This document shows positions 33,506 through 41,112 of a stretch of 62,956 bases of DNA, in pieces. The stretch's first letter is position 1. Every line of letters begins with the position of its first letter. Both the position numbers and the translations under genes were made by a program. Below the pieces are notes generated by a model. The model had not been told where the DNA came from, searched no databases, and worked only from the letters and a program-made list of their open reading frames with translations. Source of the DNA: Flavipsychrobacter sp. (GTDB lineage: Bacteria > Bacteroidota > Bacteroidia > Chitinophagales > Chitinophagaceae); assembly GCA_021155965.1 (NCBI GenBank), contig JAJNBJ010000023.1:1-62956 (forward strand), given 5' to 3'.

Positions 33506-34507
33506 CTACAGTCCACACAAAAACGCCATAGTGTCCACACCATCAGCATACTCATTCAATGCCGGTTTCTGAGAATCTCCAAAAGGAATAAAACCTTTGC
33601 CAATAATAGCCTGTATATCTGAGCTGGTCGTTAGTTGTTTAACCAACTCTTCCTTATTATTATAAAACCGGTAATGCAGCACACTAACCGCCGAGAAGGG
33701 CAGTTCGTTCTCCACCATCAGGATCGATTCATTGCTCATATAAGGTATCCTGTTCAGGAGGTAAATGGCGAGGTGGTAGTCGAAGTTGTTTTTATATTTA
33801 TTAAGGTCAGCGTAAGAATTGTGTTTTGTGAATGCCCGTAACAATTGTTCAAAATAATAATCACGTGGCACACATACCTGTGTCACATTTCTGCAACCAA
33901 GGCCATAATAGAGGTATACATCATCTGCCAGCAATGCCAGTTCTTCATCTGTTTCGGTTCCATCTAATATAGCTACCGATGTCCTGTTTTTGCGGATGAT
34001 ATGGGGATATTTGCCAAAGTATTGTTCAAAATAACGGGCGGTATTATTGCTGCCCGTGGCTATGTAGGCATCGCAGTTATTGAGGCGTTCGGCTATTTTT
34101 ATTTGCTGGTTTAATGCCGGTTCCCATTCTATAAGTTTTGAGAGCAGGTGGGTAATTAGTACTTCATCTTTTGATGACAGCTTTAATCTTAAATGGTGGC
34201 CGCTTACGAACCCGCATAGGAGATCATGAAAACCTACCAGAGGTATATTACCTGCCATTACTATACCCACTGTTTTTTGCGTAGCCGGCAACTTATATGC
34301 GGCTACCCACTGTTGCAGTTTTTCCCTTTCCAGGAACTGCCCGGCTATATTTTTTGCTGCCAGGTCTATGTGCTCTGCCGTGAACCATGCATTAGCCCTT
34401 ATTGCCTTTTCTTTAACACCCTGCCAGATTGCTTCATTCATACTTATATACCCGCCCAGGTTGCTGAGCAGGTCTATCCTGCGCTCTAATGTTATTTCAT
34501 GTGCCAT
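33506..34507 (-). CDS. LuxC-like acyl-CoA reductase
   Basis: 333 residues from the ATG at 34507 (a GTG precedes it). It shows the aldehyde-dehydrogenase-like LuxC fold, with VGIVMAGNIPLVGFHDLLCGFVSGH in the nucleotide-binding part, CDAYIATGSNNTARYFEQYFGKYPHIIRKNRTSVAILDG, and the conserved cysteine region YYGLGCRNVTQVCVP, where Cys is the probable nucleophile. It is expected to reduce acyl-CoA to aldehyde. It is divergently transcribed from a ferredoxin gene, a common arrangement in Bacteroidota, so the two may be functionally linked. Confidence 0.85.
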   Translation of the reverse strand: MAHEITLERRIDLLSNLGGYISMNEAIWQGVKEKAIRANAWFTAEHIDLAAKNIAGQFLEREKLQQWVAAYKLPATQKTVGIVMAGNIPLVGFHDLLCGFVSGHHLRLKLSSKDEVLITHLLSKLIEWEPALNQQIKIAERLNNCDAYIATGSNNTARYFEQYFGKYPHIIRKNRTSVAILDGTETDEELALLADDVYLYYGLGCRNVTQVCVPRDYYFEQLLRAFTKHNSYADLNKYKNNFDYHLAIYLLNRIPYMSNESILMVENELPFSAVSVLHYRFYNNKEELVKQLTTSSDIQAIIGKGFIPFGDSQKPALNEYADGVDTMAFLCGL

Positions 34508-34551
34508 CACCCTTAAAAATAATCTATACTATGGATTTTGAATGCTTACGG

Positions 34552-34582
34552 TTGTTAAATTTGGTGCGAAATTGTAACTTTG
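34552..34582 (+). promoter_or_regulatory. Bacteroidota-type promoter for ferredoxin
   Basis: TTG at 34552-34554, 20 nt, then TAACTTTG (34575-34582) match the TTG-N20-TAnnTTTG pattern. The leader would be about 17 nt before the ATG at 34606. Confidence 0.55.
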
Positions 34583-34605
34583 TAAGGATATAAACTAAAA
34601 ATTCT

Positions 34606-34953
34606 ATGGCAATTAAGATAACAGACGAATGTATCAATTGTGGCGCTTGCGAACCGGAATGTCCTAATAATGCAATATATGAGGGTGGGGTCGAATGGTC
34701 TATGGCAGACGGAACAGCAGTAAAAGGGCCTTTTACGCTTATGGATGGTTCTGTAACGGAAGCCAATGATCCTCATGCGCCGGTTGCCGTAGATGTCTAC
34801 TATATCACTCCTGAAAAATGCACGGAGTGCCAGGGTTTCCATGATGAACCACAATGCGCAGCTGTGTGCCCGGTAGATTGCTGTGTGCCTGATGAAATGT
34901 ACAGGGAAACCGTTGAGCAGCTATTGGCTAAAAAAGACAAAATGCACTTGTAG
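34606..34953 (+). CDS. 2[4Fe-4S] ferredoxin
   Basis: 115 residues. The first cluster motif is [12 protein letters not shown] at the N-terminus. The second is split as [22 protein letters not shown]. About 45 residues of insert lie between the motifs, as in the YfhL/FdxA-like ferredoxins of Bacteroidota. It should be a cytoplasmic electron carrier. It is divergent from the acyl-CoA reductase gene. Confidence 0.92.
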   Translation: MAIKITDECINCGACEPECPNNAIYEGGVEWSMADGTAVKGPFTLMDGSVTEANDPHAPVAVDVYYITPEKCTECQGFHDEPQCAAVCPVDCCVPDEMYRETVEQLLAKKDKMHL

Positions 34954-34963
34954 CCAACTGTTG

Positions 34964-35482
34964 CTACTCGTATTTATAATTGCCTGTCCTACGCCATGAT
35001 TTATCTACAGGTTGGAGACCTGATTCGTCCAGTTTACGTTCTATAACGTCATCCAGCTTTTTGCGTAGTGCGTTTAGGGTTTTTGGGCCAAAGTGCGCAT
35101 TTTGGATGCTTTTGGTTTTTTTACCATAGTTTACTGTTATTATCAGGCCGGGCAAGTCCTCTATCATGGCTTCATAGCGGTTAGGGAAAGTATCCCAATT
35201 GAACCTTGCAAATGATGCAAGTATTGCTGTTGCTGCCTTTTTGCCTATGTTTTTTGTATAAATGCCGGAATCGGGCACAAAGCGGATGCCGCTATATGTT
35301 GCCATACCGTTTTTATTTATTTCTATTTTGTATTCAGGGCAACGGCCGAAGCATGCCGTATGGTAAATAGATACCGAAGTAAGATTGCCTGGGTCTGGTG
35401 TGTGGTTAGCTGTTTTCTTTGGTTGTGCTGTTGCTGCACTACCGAGTGATAGCAGTAAAACGATAAACGCTAATTTCTTCAT
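34964..35482 (-). CDS. Secreted DUF6438-domain protein
   Basis: 172 residues with a signal peptide (LAFIVLLLSLGSAATAQ). The mature domain contains the family signature SIYHTACFGRCPEYKIEINKNGMATYSG with a Cys-x3-Cys pair, and a second block ITVNYGKKTKSIQN. This is the DUF6438 family of unknown function, common in Bacteroidota and predicted periplasmic. It is convergent with the ferredoxin gene. Confidence 0.8.
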   Translation of the reverse strand: MKKLAFIVLLLSLGSAATAQPKKTANHTPDPGNLTSVSIYHTACFGRCPEYKIEINKNGMATYSGIRFVPDSGIYTKNIGKKAATAILASFARFNWDTFPNRYEAMIEDLPGLIITVNYGKKTKSIQNAHFGPKTLNALRKKLDDVIERKLDESGLQPVDKSWRRTGNYKYE

Positions 35483-35566
35483 TTTTTATATTTTACAGGC
35501 CAAAGATAGGTTGATTGGATGATTAGTTAATTGGTTAAATAGTGAATAATAGCATAATTACCGGAT

Positions 35567-36676
35567 ATGAATGTTGATCTACAGCACGAGGAAATGTTTT
35601 ACCAGCTAGCCCTGTCATATGTGCCGAGCATTGGCACTAAAACAGGCAGGTTGTTACTGGAACAATATGAAAATGCCACAACTATTTTTAAAGCCCCGCT
35701 GAAGGAACTGAAAAAATCAGGGATAAGCGAAATAAAGGCTAAGGGTTTTAAAGATGCGGAAGTATTGAAAAAAGCAGAAGATGAGCTGAACTTTGTACTG
35801 AAAAAGGATATTCAATTAATTTATCCGGGCAATCATTATCCTGAAAGGCTGGCCAATTGTGCCGATGCACCGTTGTTACTGTATTACAAAGGCAATGCAG
35901 ACCTTAATGCAGCTAAAGTAGTAGCCATAGTAGGCACCCGAAAAAATACAGACTACGGCCACCAGCTTTGCGAGGAGTTGGTGGAAGGGCTGCAACCTTT
36001 AGAGAATATCCTTATAGTAAGCGGTATGGCGCTGGGTATAGATGGCGTGGCGCATAAGAAATGCGTTCAACTGGGTATGCCCACAGTTGGTGTATTGGGG
36101 CATGGGCTGGATAGAATATATCCGCATTCGCATAAAGAACTGGGCAACGAAATGGTTGAGAATGGCGGGTTGCTTACAGAGTTCCCGTCAGGTACCTTGC
36201 CCGACCGCAATAATTTTCCGATGCGCAACAGGGTGGTAGCGGGCATGAGTGATGTGACTGTGGTAGTGGAAAGTTCCATATCTGGTGGCGCATTGATAAC
36301 TGCGCATATGGCAAGCGGGTACAACAGGGAGGTGGCTGCATATCCCGGCAGGGTGAATGACAGCAGGAGCGCCGGTTGTAACGAACTGATAAGGACGAAT
36401 GTCGCGGCGCTCATTTCAAAACCGCAGGACCTTATTGAAATGATGAACTGGGATAGCGAACGAAAGCCAAAAGCGGTGCAAAAACAATTGTTCATCAATT
36501 TTTCGCCAGAAGAACAACAAGTTGTAGATCTGCTGCAGACGAGAGACAGTGTTCATGCTGATGAGCTATACCATCATACAGGACTTGGAAGTTCTATTTT
36601 AGCGGCAACCTTGCTGCAACTGGAAATGCAGAATATTATCAAGGCTTTGCCGGGGAAATATTACAGGATGTATTAA
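35567..36676 (+). CDS. dprA: DNA-processing protein DprA
   Basis: 369 residues. An N-terminal SAM-like HhH region (LALSYVPSIGTKTGRLLLEQYENA) precedes the Rossmann DprA domain, with VAIVGTRKNTDYGHQLCEELV, SGMALGIDGVAHKKC, GLLTEFPSGT and NNFPMRNRVVAGMSDVTVVVES. A C-terminal winged-helix DprA_WH domain follows. DprA loads RecA on incoming single strands during natural transformation. The length is normal for the family. Confidence 0.95.
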   Translation: MNVDLQHEEMFYQLALSYVPSIGTKTGRLLLEQYENATTIFKAPLKELKKSGISEIKAKGFKDAEVLKKAEDELNFVLKKDIQLIYPGNHYPERLANCADAPLLLYYKGNADLNAAKVVAIVGTRKNTDYGHQLCEELVEGLQPLENILIVSGMALGIDGVAHKKCVQLGMPTVGVLGHGLDRIYPHSHKELGNEMVENGGLLTEFPSGTLPDRNNFPMRNRVVAGMSDVTVVVESSISGGALITAHMASGYNREVAAYPGRVNDSRSAGCNELIRTNVAALISKPQDLIEMMNWDSERKPKAVQKQLFINFSPEEQQVVDLLQTRDSVHADELYHHTGLGSSILAATLLQLEMQNIIKALPGKYYRMY

Positions 36677-36680
36677 AACA

Positions 36681-36716
36681 GATGCAGGTATCGCACCTGA
36701 GTTTGATACCTGCATC
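36681..36716. terminator. Bidirectional terminator
   Basis: Perfect 12-bp stem GATGCAGGTATC / GATACCTGCATC with a 12-nt loop, between convergent dprA and the small gene at 36738. AACAGTTTTATT follows on plus and TGTTTTAATA on minus. Confidence 0.85.
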
Positions 36717-36737
36717 AACAGTTTTATTATTCAATTT

Positions 36738-36953
36738 TTATGCATGGCCCATATCTGTATGCCCGTTATGGGCCTGGCGGTTATGTGCTTTGTTTTTACC
36801 GCGATATGCCGGGCTAAAAGCCTTTACCATACCTGGTTCTTTTTCCTTACTTTTTGCTCTCTTCATTATATACTGGTATAATTTGAGTGCAGGGTAATAA
36901 AGTGCTGCCGCTGAAGCGGTTGCTATGCCTATTGCCATCCAGTTCGTTTTCAT
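36738..36953 (-). CDS. Small membrane protein
   Basis: 71 residues from the ATG at 36953. One hydrophobic helix (MAIGIATASAAALYYPALKLYQYI) is followed by a basic tail (MKRAKSKEKEP) and a His/Asn-rich end (NRQAHNGHTDMGHA). No family is recognised. It ends next to a strong terminator. The antisense 71-codon ORF on the plus strand (36682-36897) covers the terminator and is not considered real. Confidence 0.5.
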   Translation of the reverse strand: MKTNWMAIGIATASAAALYYPALKLYQYIMKRAKSKEKEPGMVKAFSPAYRGKNKAHNRQAHNGHTDMGHA

Positions 36954-37073
36954 AATTCTCAATTTTTATCCATACTAAAACCAAAAAAATCAAGCCAAGG
37001 GCAGCGTATGACAGTAAAAAATGCTGAATTTCTGGTGAATACGATTATTTTTGAGAGTGATAGGTAACGCTGT

Positions 37074-38345
37074 ATGTCAAAGATCAAAAGCGATTTTATA
37101 TTCTACTGGGATGCCCTGATATTACTGCTCATCACCTATGCAGCAATAGAGGTGCCATTGCATCTTTTGCCGGCATACAAACCATCGGGGGTACTTTATA
37201 TTCTTGCTGAATGCATATTAAGCCTGTGCTTTATTATTGATATATATGTTCGTTACCACGACCCTAAAACCAGCCATAAAAGTTATCTGAAAAGGTGGTC
37301 TCTCATAGATATTTTGCCTGCTATACCATTTGAGCTGCTCCTGGTATTCGGGGATAGTGGTTTTGAGATCCCCGTAATTCTACGGGCGTTCAGGATAGTT
37401 AAAATATTCCGTGTTGCCAGTTTTAAGCCACTGTGGGAATATAGTTCAAACCTTAACCCCGGCATCGTTCGCCTGGGCTTCTTTTTTTATTACCTGGCAC
37501 TGGGCATGCACTGGATATCCTGCGGCTGGATAAAAATGCGTATGCAGGGAATGGGGGGTAGCCTTATTAATGAATACCTGAATGCTTTTTATTGGTGCAC
37601 TACCACTGTTACTACTATTGGTTATGGTGATATTACCCCAGATCACAGCAAGAATATTGAGATATTGTACACTATGGCTGTACAGTTCCTGGGTGCAGGT
37701 GCGTATGGCTACACTATAGGTAATATTGCTACATTACTTACCAATATTGATGTCGCAAGAATACGGCATCGCGAACGCGTGGATAGGGTAGCAAATTTTA
37801 TGAAGTCGAAAAAAATGCCCAAAAAGCTGCAGGAGCGCGTACATCACTATTATAACTACTTATGGGAGTCCCGGCAGGGCTATGACGACGCTACTATTCT
37901 TTCTGAACTGCCTGATTCATTCAAATACGAATTTGCCTCTCTGCTGAACAGGGAGATATTGAGAAAGGTACCAATGTTCAAAGGGGCTGATCCTAACCTG
38001 ATACGGGAAATAGCAGTATGCCTCAAACCATGTATCTATACCCCTGGCGATGCTGTTTGTACATACGGGGAAATAGGGGATAAAATGTATTTTATTAACA
38101 AGGGCTCAGTAGAAGTAATGTCGCAGGATGGCAGGGATGTATATGCTACATTGAAAGACGGGGATTTTTTTGGAGAACTCGCATTGTTATTAAAACAGCC
38201 CAGAAATGCCACTATTAAGGCAGTTGGTTACTGCGACCTTTATTCATTAAGCAAAGAATCTTTCGACCTCGTAATTTCCAATTACCCCGATTTTGAACAG
38301 AACATCCAGAAAATGGCCAGTGAACGGATGAATAACAAGAGTTAG
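37074..38345 (+). CDS. Cyclic-nucleotide-gated potassium channel
   Basis: 423 residues. Six transmembrane segments include an S4-like helix with spaced arginines (ILRAFRIVKIFRVASF, about 103-117), a pore helix with the K+ selectivity filter TIGYGD (181-186), and S6 (VQFLGAGAYGYTIGNI). A helical C-linker (about 230-295) leads to a cyclic-nucleotide-binding domain. Its phosphate-binding cassette is FGELALLLKQPRNATIKA (Glu368, Arg377). The architecture is that of animal/bacterial CNG/HCN-like channels. The ligand, probably cAMP or another cNMP, may come from the cyclases in this window. Confidence 0.92.
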   Translation: MSKIKSDFIFYWDALILLLITYAAIEVPLHLLPAYKPSGVLYILAECILSLCFIIDIYVRYHDPKTSHKSYLKRWSLIDILPAIPFELLLVFGDSGFEIPVILRAFRIVKIFRVASFKPLWEYSSNLNPGIVRLGFFFYYLALGMHWISCGWIKMRMQGMGGSLINEYLNAFYWCTTTVTTIGYGDITPDHSKNIEILYTMAVQFLGAGAYGYTIGNIATLLTNIDVARIRHRERVDRVANFMKSKKMPKKLQERVHHYYNYLWESRQGYDDATILSELPDSFKYEFASLLNREILRKVPMFKGADPNLIREIAVCLKPCIYTPGDAVCTYGEIGDKMYFINKGSVEVMSQDGRDVYATLKDGDFFGELALLLKQPRNATIKAVGYCDLYSLSKESFDLVISNYPDFEQNIQKMASERMNNKS

Positions 38346-38415
38346 TGTATTAAAAGTCTTGTTAAAAAGATAAGATAAAAGGCTTCTGGCAGTATTATTT
38401 GTTCATACAAAGGGT

Positions 38416-39135
38416 ATGAAAGCTATTACTGCAAAAGAAAGATCAGGAAGGATCAGGAAAGGGGTTTTTAAATACCTCTCTGTGAAAGTGCTGGTTATCA
38501 GTGCTTTGTTTCTTGTTTCACTATATGGGTTTATCCTGATAGTACATGAAGCTGTTCTGAAAGATGAACAAACTTTTGATGATAAAGTATTTGATTTTTT
38601 TGCTGCCCATTCATCGCCCCGTTTTATACAGGTGATGCGGTATTTTACTTTCTTTGGTTCACATACCTTCCTTATACCCGCATATCTCGTGGTCATTTCT
38701 TTTTACTTATTCCGGAAAAAATACCGCAGTGCCCTGCATATTACCATTATCGGTATCAGCAGCACATTGCTGATGTTTGGCCTGAAAGAGGTTTTTGCGC
38801 GCAGCAGGCCAGACTTGCCGCTGGTGGAAAGCCTGACCAATAACTATGGTTTTCCCAGCGGGCATGCACTTTCCTCCTTTATATTTTTCGGTATGTTCAT
38901 TTACATTATCTGGCATAGTACAAGAATGCCGGGCATCTATAAATGGATCAGTATTCCCCTCGTGTTTGCTTTTACCCTCACAGTAGCCATGAGCAGGGTA
39001 GTGCTAAGGGTGCATTATCCTACCGATGTTATTGCTTCGTATTGTCTTGGGAATTTATGGACTGTATTGTCGCTGGAAGTGATGAGAAAGATCAGCAGGA
39101 AAAGACAACTGAACGTTGCTCCGCATGCGGGTTAG
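38416..39135 (+). CDS. PAP2-family phosphatase
   Basis: 239 residues with about six transmembrane helices. The three PAP2 phosphatase motifs are visible: KEVFARSRP, PSGH (YGFPSGHALSSF) and SRVVLRVHYPTDV. It should dephosphorylate a lipid phosphate such as undecaprenyl diphosphate or phosphatidate at the membrane. It lies 70 nt after the channel gene on the same strand and is convergent with a thioredoxin gene. Confidence 0.9.
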   Translation: MKAITAKERSGRIRKGVFKYLSVKVLVISALFLVSLYGFILIVHEAVLKDEQTFDDKVFDFFAAHSSPRFIQVMRYFTFFGSHTFLIPAYLVVISFYLFRKKYRSALHITIIGISSTLLMFGLKEVFARSRPDLPLVESLTNNYGFPSGHALSSFIFFGMFIYIIWHSTRMPGIYKWISIPLVFAFTLTVAMSRVVLRVHYPTDVIASYCLGNLWTVLSLEVMRKISRKRQLNVAPHAG

Positions 39136-39149
39136 GTCGGCGCACATTC

Positions 39150-39593
39150 CTAACGTTTAGCGACTTTTATTTCTTCTACGAATTGCTGTGCCTCCATTCC
39201 AGGATACCCAACCCATTCTTTTAGTACTGTACCATCCGGGCTTAGTAATAATGTAAGAGGGAATAAGCCCTTTTTATCATATTGGGCGGCAAGTGCATTA
39301 TTCTTTTTTGTTTGGTCTTCCGGCAGATAATTTTTCTTCAGCCTCGGAAAATCAGCGTTCACCAACACCAGATTTTCTTCGGCATAAGCCTTGAACACAT
39401 CTTTATCGAATATTTCCTTCTTGGTGCGCATACACGGGGTACACCAGTCTAACCCTGAGAAATTCAATAAAATGTACTTATGCTCGCTTTTGGCTTTTTC
39501 CTTCGCCTTTTCCAGGTCTTTGCCCCAATCTGCAGCACCGGCATAGGTCATGCTCATTACAATTATCGAAATCGTTGTTATTAGCTTTTTCAT
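39150..39593 (-). CDS. Exported thioredoxin-family protein
   Basis: 147 residues with a signal peptide (LITTISIIVMSMTYAGA). The redox motif WCTPC replaces the usual WCGPC, within LLNFSGLDWCTPCMRTKKEIF. The cis-Pro region is GLFPLTLLLSPDG. It resembles DsbD-gamma/thioredoxin_7-like periplasmic proteins that keep disulphides reduced. It is transcribed toward the PAP2 gene. Confidence 0.85.
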   Translation of the reverse strand: MKKLITTISIIVMSMTYAGAADWGKDLEKAKEKAKSEHKYILLNFSGLDWCTPCMRTKKEIFDKDVFKAYAEENLVLVNADFPRLKKNYLPEDQTKKNNALAAQYDKKGLFPLTLLLSPDGTVLKEWVGYPGMEAQQFVEEIKVAKR

Positions 39594-39711
39594 GATCTTT
39601 TTTTTAGTATAAAACTTACACCTGCGTTATTCAATCAAACTCTTTGCCATAAACCCCCAATACTCTGCTAAATTTTAATCGCAGCTAACTCATGGCACAT
39701 GCGAACAGTGC

Positions 39712-40102
39712 ATGAAGAACACATTATTTTCCAGGCTTTTAATTATTGTATTACTGCTGCATCTGCCTGTTTTGTCCGGTGCTTATTCTGTTTTAACCCA
39801 TGAAGCGCTTATAGATACAGCATAGGAAAAGAATATCCGGCCGCTATTATTACAGAAATTCCCAGGCATCAGAAGATGGACTGAAAGAATCCCGGGTATA
39901 TGCTTGCGGTGGTTGCGTAGCGCCAGATATGGCCTATTATCCCTTTGGCAGCAAATTAGAAGGACTGATACTTTGCTCAAAAAACAACCTGCTTGTCTTT
40001 TACGGAAAGTGTAACGAAAAAACGGCGGCATTAGCCGGGAATGGACTATGGCAGGAGGTTACAAAATCTATAGATCAGCTCAAAAACACAGTATGTCAGT
40101 GA
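39712..40102 (+). pseudogene. Decayed zinc-dependent phospholipase C-like gene
   Basis: A signal peptide and family N-terminus are readable (MKNTLFSRLLIIVLLLHLPV ... YSVLTHEALIDTA). A TAG at 39823 then stands where the family has Trp, and the same frame goes on as EKNIRPLLLQKFPG. Near 39864 the frame changes, and LKESRVYACGGCVAPDMAYYPFGSKL follows (about 39878-39955), the next conserved block. The rest to the TGA at 40100 is not recognisable and the body of the enzyme is missing. A nonsense change plus a frameshift plus deletion make this a true pseudogene. The family is assigned from recalled consensus. Confidence 0.65.
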
Positions 40103-40239
40103 TACATACTTTCTTAAAAGTACAATATCTGTGTAGACATTTTTCCACGCTTTGCCGGATAGAAGCCGTAAGCTTATGAAATAGATGCATTTATGTTCGC
40201 GGCACAGATTTATATAGGTTAGGCTGCCAATGATGCTTT

Positions 40240-41112
40240 ATGCAGGATAAGAATAAATTACTTTCGGCTTTTGTATGCAGAATGTTGTTTTTATTGATGA
40301 TATACTCCGTATGTATGTCTGCGGCTTGTGTATCCAAACAGCGCAAATACAGGAATCCGCCACATTATAATTTAAATAAGCCATACGTTATCAAATTACC
40401 TGCAGAACTGAATGAAATATCGGGTATGGCTTATTATGCCAAAGACAACAGCTTGTTTGTGGAAAGCGATAATAAAGGCAGCGTATACAAAGTTCTGATA
40501 GGAAAGCAGATCAGCATAAATAAATGGAAGTTCGGCCATAAGATCAACTATGAAGACATTGTAGTGCGGGACAGTACGTTTTATGTGCTTAATAGTACCG
40601 GAGACCTTTATGCAGTACGCTTTGGCTTAGACTCGCCAATTGTACAGAAATTTGAGTTCCCACGTAAGGGCAATGAATTTGAATCGCTGTATTATGACGA
40701 TTCCCTGCAGAAACTTGTGATCATTTGCAAAGACTGCAAACTGGACAATCATAACAGCGTAAGTACATACACATTTGATATTCAGTCACAGGCATTTGAG
40801 GAATCTTATGTCATTAACTCTAAAAAGGTAATGTATGAGTTTGGCCCTGACGCCACGCGGCTCAAACCATCTGCGGCAACTATTCACCCTATTACCAAAG
40901 ACCTGTATCTGCTTTCTTCTGTAAATAAACTGCTGCTTATTGCAAACAGAGACGGTAAGATCCGGGAAATGTATTCATTGAACCCGAGGATATACAATCA
41001 TCCTGAAGGTATCACCTTTACTCCTGCAGGAGATATGTTCATCTCAAATGAAGCGGCACGCTTTACGCCTGCTACCATTTTATACTTCAAGTTTAATAAA
41101 AACGGTGATTAA
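40240..41112 (+). CDS. SdiA-regulated-domain lipoprotein (beta-propeller)
   Basis: 290 residues. A hydrophobic N-terminus ends in a lipobox-like SAAC. The mature part begins YVIKLPAELNEISGMAYYAKDNSLF and contains NYEDIVV, NEFESLYYDDS, KPSAATIHPITKDLYLLSSVNKLLLIA and NHPEGITFTPAGDMFISNE. These are the repeated blades of the SdiA-regulated/YncE-like propeller family, whose function is unclear. Its stop TAA overlaps the next ATG by one base, so it heads a four-gene unit with the metallophosphoesterase/barrel, HD-PycTM and cyclase genes. Confidence 0.82.
   Translation: MQDKNKLLSAFVCRMLFLLMIYSVCMSAACVSKQRKYRNPPHYNLNKPYVIKLPAELNEISGMAYYAKDNSLFVESDNKGSVYKVLIGKQISINKWKFGHKINYEDIVVRDSTFYVLNSTGDLYAVRFGLDSPIVQKFEFPRKGNEFESLYYDDSLQKLVIICKDCKLDNHNSVSTYTFDIQSQAFEESYVINSKKVMYEFGPDATRLKPSAATIHPITKDLYLLSSVNKLLLIANRDGKIREMYSLNPRIYNHPEGITFTPAGDMFISNEAARFTPATILYFKFNKNGD

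Noticed and set aside
36682-36897. 71-codon plus-strand ORF after dprA
   Set aside because: It begins inside the terminator hairpin and is antisense to a better supported small membrane protein.
39783-40031. 82-codon minus-strand ORF
   Set aside because: It is antisense to recognisable remnants of a phospholipase C-like gene and has no features of its own.
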